The notes under the pieces were generated by a model. It ran no database searches, was not told the DNA's origin, and saw only the letters and a list, made by a program, of their open reading frames with translations. A stretch of 35,164 nucleotides of DNA from Burkholderiales bacterium (GTDB lineage: Bacteria; Pseudomonadota; Gammaproteobacteria; Burkholderiales; Burkholderiaceae_E), in NCBI GenBank assembly GCA_947487165.1, contig CANKWX010000042.1, forward strand, positions 1 through 35,164, read 5' to 3'. Below, one piece after another: positions 25,809-33,692 of this stretch; the first letter of the stretch is position 1, and every line of letters begins with the position of its first letter. Position numbers and translations under genes: made by a program.

Positions 25809-26675
25809 ATGACATATCAGAAAATCAAGGTGCGGCAATTGGGTGGCGCGGGCGGTGCCGAAATCACCGGTGTCGATCTGGCCTGCGCCGATGACGAGAC
25901 AATTGCCGAAATTCACCGGGCGATGCACGAGTTTCTGGTGGTGACCCTGCCCGATCAGCCGATCGACGATGCGCAGTTGGCGCGATTCACCTCCCGACTG
26001 GGACCTTTCGGGCTGGAGCCCTTCGTTGAGGGTGACACCACGCATCCTAATGTGATCGCGGTGGTCAAGGAGGCCGACGAAGTCCGGCGACTGAATTTCG
26101 GCGGCAACTGGCACAGTGACTGGAGCTTTCTCGAAACCCCGCCGAGCTACACCTTGCTGCATGCCCGCGAACTGCCGCCTTTTGGAGGCGATACCCTGTT
26201 CGCCAATCAATACCTCGCTTTCGAGTCACTGTCCCCCGGCATGCAGGCGCTTTTGAAGGGCATGCAGGCGGTCCACAGCGCACGCCGCCCCTATGGTCCG
26301 AACAGCCACAATGCCAATGGCGGGCATCTGCGGTCGATGAAGATCAAGACCGGTCCCGAGGCAATGGCCGAGTTCGTTCACCCGGTGGTGCGTACTCATC
26401 CGGCTACCGGGCGTGAAGCGCTCTTTGTCAATCGGGTCTATGCGATTCGTCTCGCAGAGATGACCGAGCCCGAGAGCGCGCCGTTACTGAATTACCTGAC
26501 CGAGCACTCGGTCCGCCCTGAATTCATCGTCAGAGTGAGCTGGCGCCCGAACATGCTGACCATCTGGGACAACCGGGTGGTGCAGCACCTCGCGGTCAAT
26601 GACTACGACGGTTATCGCCGGGAGCTTCACCGGACATCGGTCCTGGGTGAAGTGCCGGTCCTTGTCACTCAATAA
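25809..26675 (+). CDS. TauD/TfdA family Fe(II)/2-oxoglutarate dioxygenase
   Basis: This 288-residue non-haem iron oxygenase uses 2-oxoglutarate and oxygen. The facial triad is His102 and Asp104 (HSDWSF) plus His260 (NRVVQHLAVNDY). Arg271 and Arg275 in YRRELHRTSVLGE match the spacing of the two 2-oxoglutarate-site arginines of TauD (11 and 15 residues after the distal His). Family members attack taurine (TauD), alkyl sulfates (AtsK) or 2,4-D (TfdA); the substrate cannot be told from sequence. A position between two sulfatases makes an organosulfur substrate plausible. The ATG at 25809 has GGGAG six bases upstream; a GTG at 25788 would add seven residues. Confidence 0.9.
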   Translation: MTYQKIKVRQLGGAGGAEITGVDLACADDETIAEIHRAMHEFLVVTLPDQPIDDAQLARFTSRLGPFGLEPFVEGDTTHPNVIAVVKEADEVRRLNFGGNWHSDWSFLETPPSYTLLHARELPPFGGDTLFANQYLAFESLSPGMQALLKGMQAVHSARRPYGPNSHNANGGHLRSMKIKTGPEAMAEFVHPVVRTHPATGREALFVNRVYAIRLAEMTEPESAPLLNYLTEHSVRPEFIVRVSWRPNMLTIWDNRVVQHLAVNDYDGYRRELHRTSVLGEVPVLVTQ

Positions 26676-26702
26676 TTTGCCCAGCTTTCACCGGATACCG
26701 AT

Positions 26703-28337
26703 ATGACAACAGTCAAGCCCAATGTGGTGCTGATCCTGAACGACGATATGGGCTTTTCCGATATCGGTTGTTATGGCGGCGAGGTCGACACCCCGCACCT
26801 TGATCGCCTCGCTGCGAACGGGCTGCGCTTCAGTCAGTTCTACAACACAGCACGCTGCAGCCCGTCGCGTGCGTCGATGCTCACCGGTCTTCATCCCCAC
26901 CAGACCGGTGTTGGCATCCTCACCTATGACTCCGGGCCCGAGGGTTATGCCGGCAATCTGAATCAGCGCTGCGTGACCATTGCGCAGGCGCTCAAGACCA
27001 GCGGCTACCGGACCTACATGAGCGGAAAGTGGCATGTGGCTTCAAGCCTGACCAAGCCGACCGATACCTGGCCGCTGCAGCGCGGTTTCGACGAGTTTTT
27101 CGGCACCATCATCGGTGCCGGCAGCTTTTACGATCCGAACACCCTGACTCGCGGCAATGCCAATGCCGAGCATGAGGCGCGCGCCGAGGGGTTTTTCTAC
27201 ACCGATGCCATCAGTGATCAGGCGGTCGCCTATATCGACCAGCATGCGTCAACGCATGGCGATCAGCCGTTTTTTGAGTATGTGGCCTATACCGCACCCC
27301 ACTGGCCTTTGCATGCGCACGAGGCCGACATTGCCAAGTACAAGGGCCGCTTCGATGCGGGTTGGGATGCGCTGCGCGAAGCACGCCTCGAAAAGCTGGT
27401 CGCTTCCGGGATTCTGAAGGACGCCTGGAAGCTGACCGAGCGCGACCCGAGTCAGCCGCCCTGGAGCGAGGCGCAGGCCGACGAGCAGTTTCGGGCCTGG
27501 ACTCTGCGCTGCATGGAGGTCTATGCGGCCCAGATCGATCGGATGGATCAGGGCATCGGTCGCATCATCGCGGCGCTTGAGCGCACCGGGCAACTCGACA
27601 ACACCGTCGTGATCTTTCTGGCCGACAACGGAGCCTGCGCCGAAGACATTCCTGAGGGCGTGACCATCGATGAACTGGTCAATAAGCTGATGATCGCGCG
27701 CGACACCACGCGCACTGGCGAGCCGGTGCACTTCGGCAATGACACCGGCCGCATGCCGGGACCTGAGAACACCTACCAGAGCTATGGCACGGCCTGGGCC
27801 AATCTATCGAACACGCCATTTCGCCTCTACAAGCACTGGATCCACGAGGGCGGCATTGCCACACCGCTGATCGTGCACTGGCCTGCCGGAATTACCGACA
27901 AGGGCGGAATCCGGCATGCCCCGGGCTATCTGCCCGACATCATGGCCACCGTCCTCGAGATCACCGGTACGCCATACCCTGCGAGCTTCGAGGGGCGTGC
28001 GATTGATCCGCTTGAAGGCCGCAGCCTGATGCCGGTCTTCAGCCAGGATGGCGGCGCACGGCCGCCGATGTTCTGGGAGCATGAGGGCAATGCCGCCGTG
28101 CGGATCGGTCAGTGGAAACTTGTCAAGCGCTATCCCCTCGACTGGGAGCTTTACGACCTCGAGGCAGACCGTACTGAGCTCAATGACCTTTCTGCCCAGC
28201 ATCCCGCGCGGGTGGCCGACATGGCTGCCCAGTACGATGCCTGGGCCGCGCGTTGTGGGGTGATTCCCCGCGAGAAGATCGTCGCGCTGATGAGCAGCCA
28301 GGGCGTGACCCGCGCCTTCTGGGAGAAAGACGAATAG
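26703..28337 (+). CDS. Cys-type sulfatase (arylsulfatase family), compact form
   Basis: The 544-residue protein is a second sulfatase of the locus. It shows metal ligands Asp14/Asp15 in [11 protein letters not shown], the maturation motif [11 protein letters not shown] with Cys52 and Arg56, MSGKWH, APHWPLH, and [10 protein letters not shown]. It lacks the C-terminal beta domain of sulfatase 1 and has no signal peptide. The two share a domain order but differ widely in sequence, so they probably act on different esters or different steps. The ATG at 26703 begins 27 bases after the dioxygenase; its ribosome binding site is weak. It is followed after 22 bases by the FGE gene, which supports a matched enzyme-maturase pair. 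Confidence 0.92.
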   Translation: MTTVKPNVVLILNDDMGFSDIGCYGGEVDTPHLDRLAANGLRFSQFYNTARCSPSRASMLTGLHPHQTGVGILTYDSGPEGYAGNLNQRCVTIAQALKTSGYRTYMSGKWHVASSLTKPTDTWPLQRGFDEFFGTIIGAGSFYDPNTLTRGNANAEHEARAEGFFYTDAISDQAVAYIDQHASTHGDQPFFEYVAYTAPHWPLHAHEADIAKYKGRFDAGWDALREARLEKLVASGILKDAWKLTERDPSQPPWSEAQADEQFRAWTLRCMEVYAAQIDRMDQGIGRIIAALERTGQLDNTVVIFLADNGACAEDIPEGVTIDELVNKLMIARDTTRTGEPVHFGNDTGRMPGPENTYQSYGTAWANLSNTPFRLYKHWIHEGGIATPLIVHWPAGITDKGGIRHAPGYLPDIMATVLEITGTPYPASFEGRAIDPLEGRSLMPVFSQDGGARPPMFWEHEGNAAVRIGQWKLVKRYPLDWELYDLEADRTELNDLSAQHPARVADMAAQYDAWAARCGVIPREKIVALMSSQGVTRAFWEKDE

Positions 28338-28359
28338 CCTGAGCGGGCAGGGGGCAGGC

Positions 28360-29277
28360 GTGGCAGCAAGCGGCGCATCCTGCTGCGGTCCGAGGGCGGC
28401 AGGCACTGCGGCGCCTGAGCCGGGGTCGATCACGCCCAAGGACCGGTCCGCGACCGACCAGGGCAATGCGCGCGTCCGCGGTCGCTGGTGCGAGATCCCA
28501 GGCGGGACCTTCATAATGGGCAATGAGGGGCCCGATGCGGTGCCGGGCGATGGCGAGGGGCCGATACGGTCAGTGGCGCTTGATGGCTTTCGCATTGCAT
28601 CGACCACGGTGACCAATGCCGAGTTCGCCGATTTCGTGCGCGCCACGCGCTACATCACCGATGCCGAGACGCAGGGGACGTCCTTCGTGTTCTACCTGCA
28701 GGTCAACGAATCGGTGCGCAAGGCGGCCCGTCAGGTGGTAAGCGGCTTGCCGTGGTGGCTGCCGATCGAGCATGCCTCGTGGCAGCGCCCGGAAGGCCCC
28801 GGATCACATCTGCACGATCGGCCATCACACCCGGTGGTCCATGTCTCCTGGAACGATGCGATGGCCTATTGCGAGTGGGCCGGTGTGCGCCTGCCGAATG
28901 AAGCCCAATGGGAATGCGCCGCCCGCGGCGGACTTGAAGGACTGCGCTTTGCCTGGGGCGACGAACTGTATGACGCGGCAGGGCTGCCGCGCTGCAATGT
29001 CTTCAGGGGCCGGTTTCCGGATGCGCCTGCTCAGGGATGGCTGCCTCAGCCGGTTGATGCTCGAGCGGGTGATCCGAATGGGTTTGGCCTGCACAACGTC
29101 TGCGGCAATGTCTGGGAGTGGTGTGCAGAAACGCTGGCAGGCGGTCAACGCCCACTGCGCGGCGGGTCCTTCCTGTGCCACGACTCCTACTGCAACCGCT
29201 ATCGTGTTTCGGCCCGCAGCTCGAATACCCCGGACACCGCCAGCAGCAATATTGGTTTTCGGGTGATCAGCGCCTGA
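28360..29277 (+). CDS. Formylglycine-generating enzyme (SUMF1/FGE family)
   Basis: FGE oxidises the motif cysteine of Cys-type sulfatases to formylglycine, using copper and oxygen. The 305-residue protein has the SUMF1 core from about residue 42 ([16 protein letters not shown]), [43 protein letters not shown], and the terminal block [15 protein letters not shown]. Cys273 and Cys278 there correspond to the copper-binding pair of aerobic FGEs, and [16 protein letters not shown] completes the signature. The N-terminal 40 residues are a low-complexity extension containing Cys8-Cys9-Gly-Pro-Arg. The start is a GTG at 28360 with a G-rich Shine-Dalgarno-like tract; no ATG precedes the core. It is the last gene of the run and converges on a cupin gene with a 3-base gap. 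Confidence 0.92.
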   Translation: MAASGASCCGPRAAGTAAPEPGSITPKDRSATDQGNARVRGRWCEIPGGTFIMGNEGPDAVPGDGEGPIRSVALDGFRIASTTVTNAEFADFVRATRYITDAETQGTSFVFYLQVNESVRKAARQVVSGLPWWLPIEHASWQRPEGPGSHLHDRPSHPVVHVSWNDAMAYCEWAGVRLPNEAQWECAARGGLEGLRFAWGDELYDAAGLPRCNVFRGRFPDAPAQGWLPQPVDARAGDPNGFGLHNVCGNVWEWCAETLAGGQRPLRGGSFLCHDSYCNRYRVSARSSNTPDTASSNIGFRVISA

Positions 29278-29280
29278 TTG

Positions 29281-29778
29281 TCAAACCCCGCCCTGCGGAT
29301 GCGTCGGATCGATCCAGAGCACGGTTTCGGGCTTTTCGACCGGCTCGATGTCGATATTGACCGCGACCGCCTGACCGTCGCTGCGGCACAGGACGCACTC
29401 GAGCATCTCGCTGGCACTGGCGTTGATTTCCTGATGCGGCACATAAGGCGGCACGTAGATGAAGTCGCCCGGGCCGGCTTCTGCGGTGAATTCAAGCTGA
29501 TTGCCCCAGCGCATGCGGGCGCGCCCCTTGATCACATAGATCACGCTTTCAAGTGGGCCATGGTGATGGGCGCCGGTCTTGGCATCGGGATGAATATGCA
29601 CCGTGCCGGCCCACAGTTTCTGGGCGCCGACCCGTGCGAAATTGATCGCTGCTTTGCGGTCCATACCGGGCGTTGAGGGCACATTGCCGTCAAGCTGGTC
29701 ACCCGGGACGACGCGAACGCCGTCGTGCTTCCAGTCGGTTGGCGCTTTGTGATCGTGATGTTCGTGCGTGTCTGACAT
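29281..29778 (-). CDS. Cupin domain protein
   Basis: This small protein of about 165 residues has one cupin barrel. Motif 1 is GAHHHGPLESVIYVIKG and motif 2 is PGDFIYVPPYVPHQEIN, together giving a typical three-His metal site with a nearby Glu. The N-terminus (SDTHEHHDHKAP) is rich in His. The enzymatic activity is unknown. The ATG at 29778 is preferred because AAGG lies about nine bases upstream; an ATG at 29796 would add six residues. It follows the thiol-dioxygenase-like gene on the same strand after 48 bases, and is convergent with FGE. Confidence 0.82.
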   Translation of the reverse strand: MSDTHEHHDHKAPTDWKHDGVRVVPGDQLDGNVPSTPGMDRKAAINFARVGAQKLWAGTVHIHPDAKTGAHHHGPLESVIYVIKGRARMRWGNQLEFTAEAGPGDFIYVPPYVPHQEINASASEMLECVLCRSDGQAVAVNIDIEPVEKPETVLWIDPTHPQGGV

Positions 29779-29826
29779 GCGTGTCGCCTTCATCAAAATT
29801 GAAATCGTTCGGCACTTTAGCGCGTT

Positions 29827-30402
29827 TCAGCGCGCCTCCCGGATATCGGAGTGAGGCGGAAAGACCGACCAGACATTCTCCCGCGCCTTGTAATAACGCC
29901 GTTTGTCGAGCTGCTCCAGGCCCAATCCATACATATGGAAATTGATCAGCGGTGCATCGATGTGAATCGAGTGCAGATCCTCGGGCATGAAGCTCACTCC
30001 GGTGCCGGCCTTGACCATGAACTGACCAGACTCTCGAACGCCGCCCTCAGGGGTCGGCTCGTAAAAGCGATTGAGCTCCTCGCCTGTCACGCCGACGATG
30101 ACCGCCCAGGTGGTGTGATTGTGGGCGGGTGTGCCATAGCCGCCGAGCGAGGCATTGGCATAGAGCGCAAAGCGGTGATCCTCATCTTCGGACAGACGAT
30201 AGAGCGCCGAACGCATGCCGCTGTCCGCCGGCGGGGGCGCGAAATCATCGGTACTGAACAGGTCTGTTCGACTGGCCAGGCCAATCAGTTGCTGCCGGAT
30301 GAGTGCCAGCGCATGAGGGTTCACACCATCGCGGGCTTCGATGGCACGGATCTGCGCGACAGTCTGAGCCACGGCCTGGCGGCGCTGGTCGATTCTATTC
30401 AT
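29827..30402 (-). CDS. Cysteine/3-mercaptopropionate dioxygenase-like cupin
   Basis: The 191-residue protein resembles type I thiol dioxygenases, which oxidise a thiol to a sulfinate with Fe(II) and oxygen. The iron ligands are predicted as His94 and His96 (PAHNHTTWAVIVGV) and His144 (MPEDLHSIHI). The ELNRFY segment follows as in the family. The protein contains no cysteine at all, so it cannot form the Cys-Tyr cofactor of mammalian cysteine dioxygenase; bacterial 3-mercaptopropionate dioxygenases share this absence. AGGAG precedes the ATG. It is divergent from the serine hydrolase across 65 bases containing a perfect inverted repeat, and probably cotranscribed with the downstream cupin. The thiol substrate is not known. 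Confidence 0.8.
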   Translation of the reverse strand: MNRIDQRRQAVAQTVAQIRAIEARDGVNPHALALIRQQLIGLASRTDLFSTDDFAPPPADSGMRSALYRLSEDEDHRFALYANASLGGYGTPAHNHTTWAVIVGVTGEELNRFYEPTPEGGVRESGQFMVKAGTGVSFMPEDLHSIHIDAPLINFHMYGLGLEQLDKRRYYKARENVWSVFPPHSDIREAR

Positions 30403-30417
30403 GGTCGTCTCCTGAAA

Positions 30418-30441
30418 GACGCATGCTAGATTCGATGCGTC
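30418..30441. promoter_or_regulatory. Candidate operator: GACGCAT-N10-ATGCGTC inverted repeat
   Basis: Perfect 7-bp arms at 30418-30424 and 30435-30441 flank a 10-base spacer. The element occupies the middle of the 65-base region between two divergent starts (30402 and 30468), so it could control both. It could also form a hairpin in the leader RNA. No cognate regulator gene is adjacent. Confidence 0.4.
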
Positions 30442-30467
30442 GATTTAGCCAGTCATAGGCCCGCCGC

Positions 30468-31673
30468 ATGAATACCTTTCCTTTGCCTACCGCAGAACCC
30501 GAATCGCTCGGTTTTTCGACCGACGGCCTGGCAGTCATCGACGCATTTTTCGATCGCGAGATCTCGGCATCACGGCTGCCCGGCGCCGTGCTGGTGATTG
30601 CGCGCGAGGGGCGTCTGCTGCATCACAAGGCCTATGGTCTGAGTGATCCTGCGGCAGGCACGCCGATGAAGCTGGATACCGTGTTTGCCCTGGCCTCGAT
30701 GACCAAGATCATGGTGAGCGTGGCCGCGCTGCGACTGATGCAGGAGGGCAGACTGCCTCTGAAAAGCCGCCTGGACACCTACTTCCCGGGCTTCGGTCGC
30801 ATGAAGGTGGGCCGCGATGATGGCCACGGTGGCATGGCCCTTTTTGCGCAGGAGCGGCCAATCTTCATTCACGACCTGCTTCGCCACACCGCCGGCATCA
30901 CCTATGGCGGACGCGGCATCGGGCCGGCCGCTGCGCTGTGGCCGGCGACCAGTGCGGTGATGTTCTCGGACACTGCCGAGTCGTTCATCGAGCGGATCAC
31001 TGCTTTGCCGCTGACGCATCAGCCCGGCACCGCTTTCGAATATGGCTATTCCACCGACATTCTCGGGCTGGTCATCGAGAAGGTCACCGGAATGCGGCTG
31101 CGCGACTATCTGTCCGAGATCCTCTGGAAGCCTCTGGGTATGAACCAGACCGGCTTCGAGTTGACCGCCGAGCGCAAGGCGCGCGCAGCGCGGCCTTTTT
31201 CGGTCAGCCCTTTCGATGGCAAGCCCCAGTCGGTGACCGTGGTCGAGCAGCAGACCTCTCATGACTGGGGCGGCGCGGCTGCGCTCGGCACGGTGTCCGA
31301 TTACCTGCGTTTCGGACAGATGCTCCATGACGGTGGGATCTTTGAAGGTCAGCGTATCCTCAGTCCGCAGGTCGTGGCGCTGATGACTTCGGACCATCTG
31401 ACCGGCAGCATGATCAACACGATCACGCTGACCGAGCCGCATCGGGACGGCTATGGCTTTGGTCTGGGAGTCGCGGTGAGAACCCGTCCAGGCATTGCCG
31501 CAGTGCCGGGGCGCATCGGTGAATTCAGCTGGAATGGCGCCTACGGGACGATCTTCTTTGCCGACCCTGCCGAGAAACTGGTGGTGGTGGCCGGCACGGT
31601 GGCGCCCGGCGAGATCCGCAAGGTGTATCGCGAGCAATTGCAGAATCTGGTGTATGGCGCGATGACCCGCTGA
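30468..31673 (+). CDS. Serine hydrolase of the class C beta-lactamase fold (family VIII esterase-like)
   Basis: The 401-residue protein has the catalytic SMTK tetrad at Ser77-Lys80 and the second motif at Tyr194 in EYGYSTDILGLVIEKVTG. In that motif the usual YxN is YST, as in EstB-type family VIII esterases. There is no signal peptide, so it is probably a cytoplasmic esterase or amidase rather than a periplasmic beta-lactamase or penicillin-binding protein. The length and the C-terminal block SWNGAYGTIFFADP fit the esterase group. The ATG at 30468 follows the divergent inverted repeat. Its neighbours suggest a role in ester hydrolysis in the same catabolic locus, which is inference. Confidence 0.87.
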   Translation: MNTFPLPTAEPESLGFSTDGLAVIDAFFDREISASRLPGAVLVIAREGRLLHHKAYGLSDPAAGTPMKLDTVFALASMTKIMVSVAALRLMQEGRLPLKSRLDTYFPGFGRMKVGRDDGHGGMALFAQERPIFIHDLLRHTAGITYGGRGIGPAAALWPATSAVMFSDTAESFIERITALPLTHQPGTAFEYGYSTDILGLVIEKVTGMRLRDYLSEILWKPLGMNQTGFELTAERKARAARPFSVSPFDGKPQSVTVVEQQTSHDWGGAAALGTVSDYLRFGQMLHDGGIFEGQRILSPQVVALMTSDHLTGSMINTITLTEPHRDGYGFGLGVAVRTRPGIAAVPGRIGEFSWNGAYGTIFFADPAEKLVVVAGTVAPGEIRKVYREQLQNLVYGAMTR

Positions 31674-31723
31674 TTTGCCTGTGGCGCGCCGATGAAATGT
31701 CGTTTACCGAGTCGCGGTCGGAC

Positions 31724-31735
31724 GGAGTACACTCC
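31724..31735. promoter_or_regulatory. Possible kup promoter with small dyad
   Basis: TACACT (31728-31733) could be a -10 element, with a weak -35-like TTTACC/TTACCG at 31703-31709. It lies within the dyad GGAGT-AC-ACTCC (31724-31735). The spacing of 18 to 19 bases is long, so this is a weak call. The 147-base region before kup shows no other strong structure. Confidence 0.25.
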
Positions 31736-31820
31736 CGCCACTTTTCCGTTTCCCGGCAAAAAGCCCACTCGGCAGCGCGCTTGACGAAACTCCGTTGAGC
31801 GCATCGCACTGAGCGAACCC

Positions 31821-33692
31821 ATGAGCGAAACCCACTCGCAACGCCTTCCGACCCTGATGCTTGGTGCACTGGGCGTGGTTTTCGGCGACATTGGCACCAG
31901 CCCGCTCTACGCCTTCAAGGAAGCTTTTGCTCAGCCGCACGGGCTGGCGCTGACACCGGACAAGGTCTTTCCGGTGCTGTCGATGATGTTCTGGGCGATC
32001 ACGCTGATCGTCTCGATCAAATACGTGCTGGTGATCCTTCGCTTTGACAATCGGGGCGAGGGCGGTGTGCTGGCGCTGTTGACCAACGTGTTGTCACTGG
32101 TGCGAGACCGCCCGCGGCTGACCTGGTTTGTCAGTGTGCTGGGCATCTTTGCTGCTGCGCTCTTTTATGGCGATGCGGTGATTACGCCGGCGATCTCGGT
32201 GCTCTCGGCGGTCGAGGGCATTACGGTGGCCGCCCCCTCGCTCGCAAGCTATATCGTCCCAATCGCACTGGTGATTCTCGTTGGACTTTTTATGCTGCAG
32301 CGAAGCGGCACGGCCAGCGTCGGTGCGCTGTTCGGACCGGTGATGGTGGTCTGGTTCTTGACGCTGGCAATTCTTGGGATTGCCAGCATCATCCAGACGC
32401 CAGAGATCGTTGCAGCGATCAATCCGCGTCATGCGCTGACATTCGCCTTTGAGCATCCGGGCTGGACCTTCATCGCCCTCAGTGCGGTCTTTCTGACATT
32501 GACTGGCGCAGAAGCGCTTTACGCCGATCTGGGGCACTTCGGCGTGCGACCGATTCAGATCGGCTGGTTTGCGCTGGTGTTTCCTTGCCTGATGCTCAAT
32601 TATCTCGGGCAGGGTGCGCTGGTCCTTCGTGATCCCTCGGCGGCGCGAAATCCTTTTTTTCTGCTGGCCCCTGACTTCCTGCTGGTGCCGCTGGTGATTC
32701 TGGCTACGCTGGCGACTGTCATCGCGTCTCAGGCGACCATCTCGGGTGCGTTTTCGGTGACACAGCAGGCCTCACGTCTCAATTATCTCCCGCGTCTGAA
32801 AGTGCTTTACACCTCAGATGTGTCACAGGGTCAGATCTACATCCCGATCGTCAACTGGATGCTGCTGGTCGCAGTGCTGGCGCTGGTCATCTCTTTCGGG
32901 AGTTCGACCAAGCTTGCCGCAGCGTATGGCGTGGCAGTGTCGGGCGATCTGCTGATCGGCAGCTTGCTTCTGACGGTTGCCGTTCTGATGACACCGTCCC
33001 GACGGATCAAGTTTCTCCTGCCTTTGATGGCGGTATTCCTGGTGCTCGAGATTTGCTTTTTCGCGGCCAATATCAGCAAGGTCTTCGAAGGCGGATGGTT
33101 CCCGCTGATGGTTGCATCGATCATGTTCACGGTGCTGACCACCTGGCGGCGGGGCATGGAGATCATGCGGGCACGCAAGGAGGCCTCGCCGCGCGTGGCC
33201 AGCGACGACCTCGACCTCGATCTGTCGGACATCACACGGGTGCCGGGCGTGGCAGTGTTTTTCAGCTCGACGCGTACCGGCTATCCGGCGAGTTTTCTGC
33301 ACAACCTCAAGCACAACAAGGTGGTGCATGAACAGACGGTGTTCATGTCGATCGAGTTTGATGACGTGCCCCGTGTGCTCGATGACGAACGCATCGAATT
33401 GCAGCGGCGAGAGGGTGGCATCTACCGGCTGGTCGGTCACTTCGGCTATCGCGAAGACCCCGATATCCGCCGTCTGCTCAAGCTGGCGCGCCGCAAGGGT
33501 CTGGAGATCGACCTCGAAGACACCTCCTATTTCACCAGTAAGCCGGTGATCGTATCGGTGTCGCGTCGTGGGGTGTTCGGATGGCGTCGTTCGCTCTTTG
33601 GCTGGATGATGCAAAACAGTCCGACCGCAGCCAGTTATTTCAGGCTGCCGCCGAACCGCGTGATTGAGCTCGGCTCGCAGGTGGCGGTCTAG
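31821..33692 (+). CDS. kup: Kup-type low-affinity potassium uptake protein
   Basis: Kup imports potassium with protons across the inner membrane. The 623-residue protein has the family length and about 12 transmembrane segments in the first 460 residues, followed by a cytoplasmic C-terminal domain. The signature GVVFGDIGTSPLYAFKEAF is at about 14-32. Other conserved blocks are FDNRGEGGVLAL, FYGDAVITPAISVLSAVEG, LTGAEALYADLGHFG and SQATISGAFSVTQQA. Its stop codon overlaps the stop of the convergent dehydratase gene (shared CTAG at 33689-33692). The preceding esterase gene ends 147 bases upstream, so kup probably has its own promoter. Confidence 0.95.
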   Translation: MSETHSQRLPTLMLGALGVVFGDIGTSPLYAFKEAFAQPHGLALTPDKVFPVLSMMFWAITLIVSIKYVLVILRFDNRGEGGVLALLTNVLSLVRDRPRLTWFVSVLGIFAAALFYGDAVITPAISVLSAVEGITVAAPSLASYIVPIALVILVGLFMLQRSGTASVGALFGPVMVVWFLTLAILGIASIIQTPEIVAAINPRHALTFAFEHPGWTFIALSAVFLTLTGAEALYADLGHFGVRPIQIGWFALVFPCLMLNYLGQGALVLRDPSAARNPFFLLAPDFLLVPLVILATLATVIASQATISGAFSVTQQASRLNYLPRLKVLYTSDVSQGQIYIPIVNWMLLVAVLALVISFGSSTKLAAAYGVAVSGDLLIGSLLLTVAVLMTPSRRIKFLLPLMAVFLVLEICFFAANISKVFEGGWFPLMVASIMFTVLTTWRRGMEIMRARKEASPRVASDDLDLDLSDITRVPGVAVFFSSTRTGYPASFLHNLKHNKVVHEQTVFMSIEFDDVPRVLDDERIELQRREGGIYRLVGHFGYREDPDIRRLLKLARRKGLEIDLEDTSYFTSKPVIVSVSRRGVFGWRRSLFGWMMQNSPTAASYFRLPPNRVIELGSQVAV

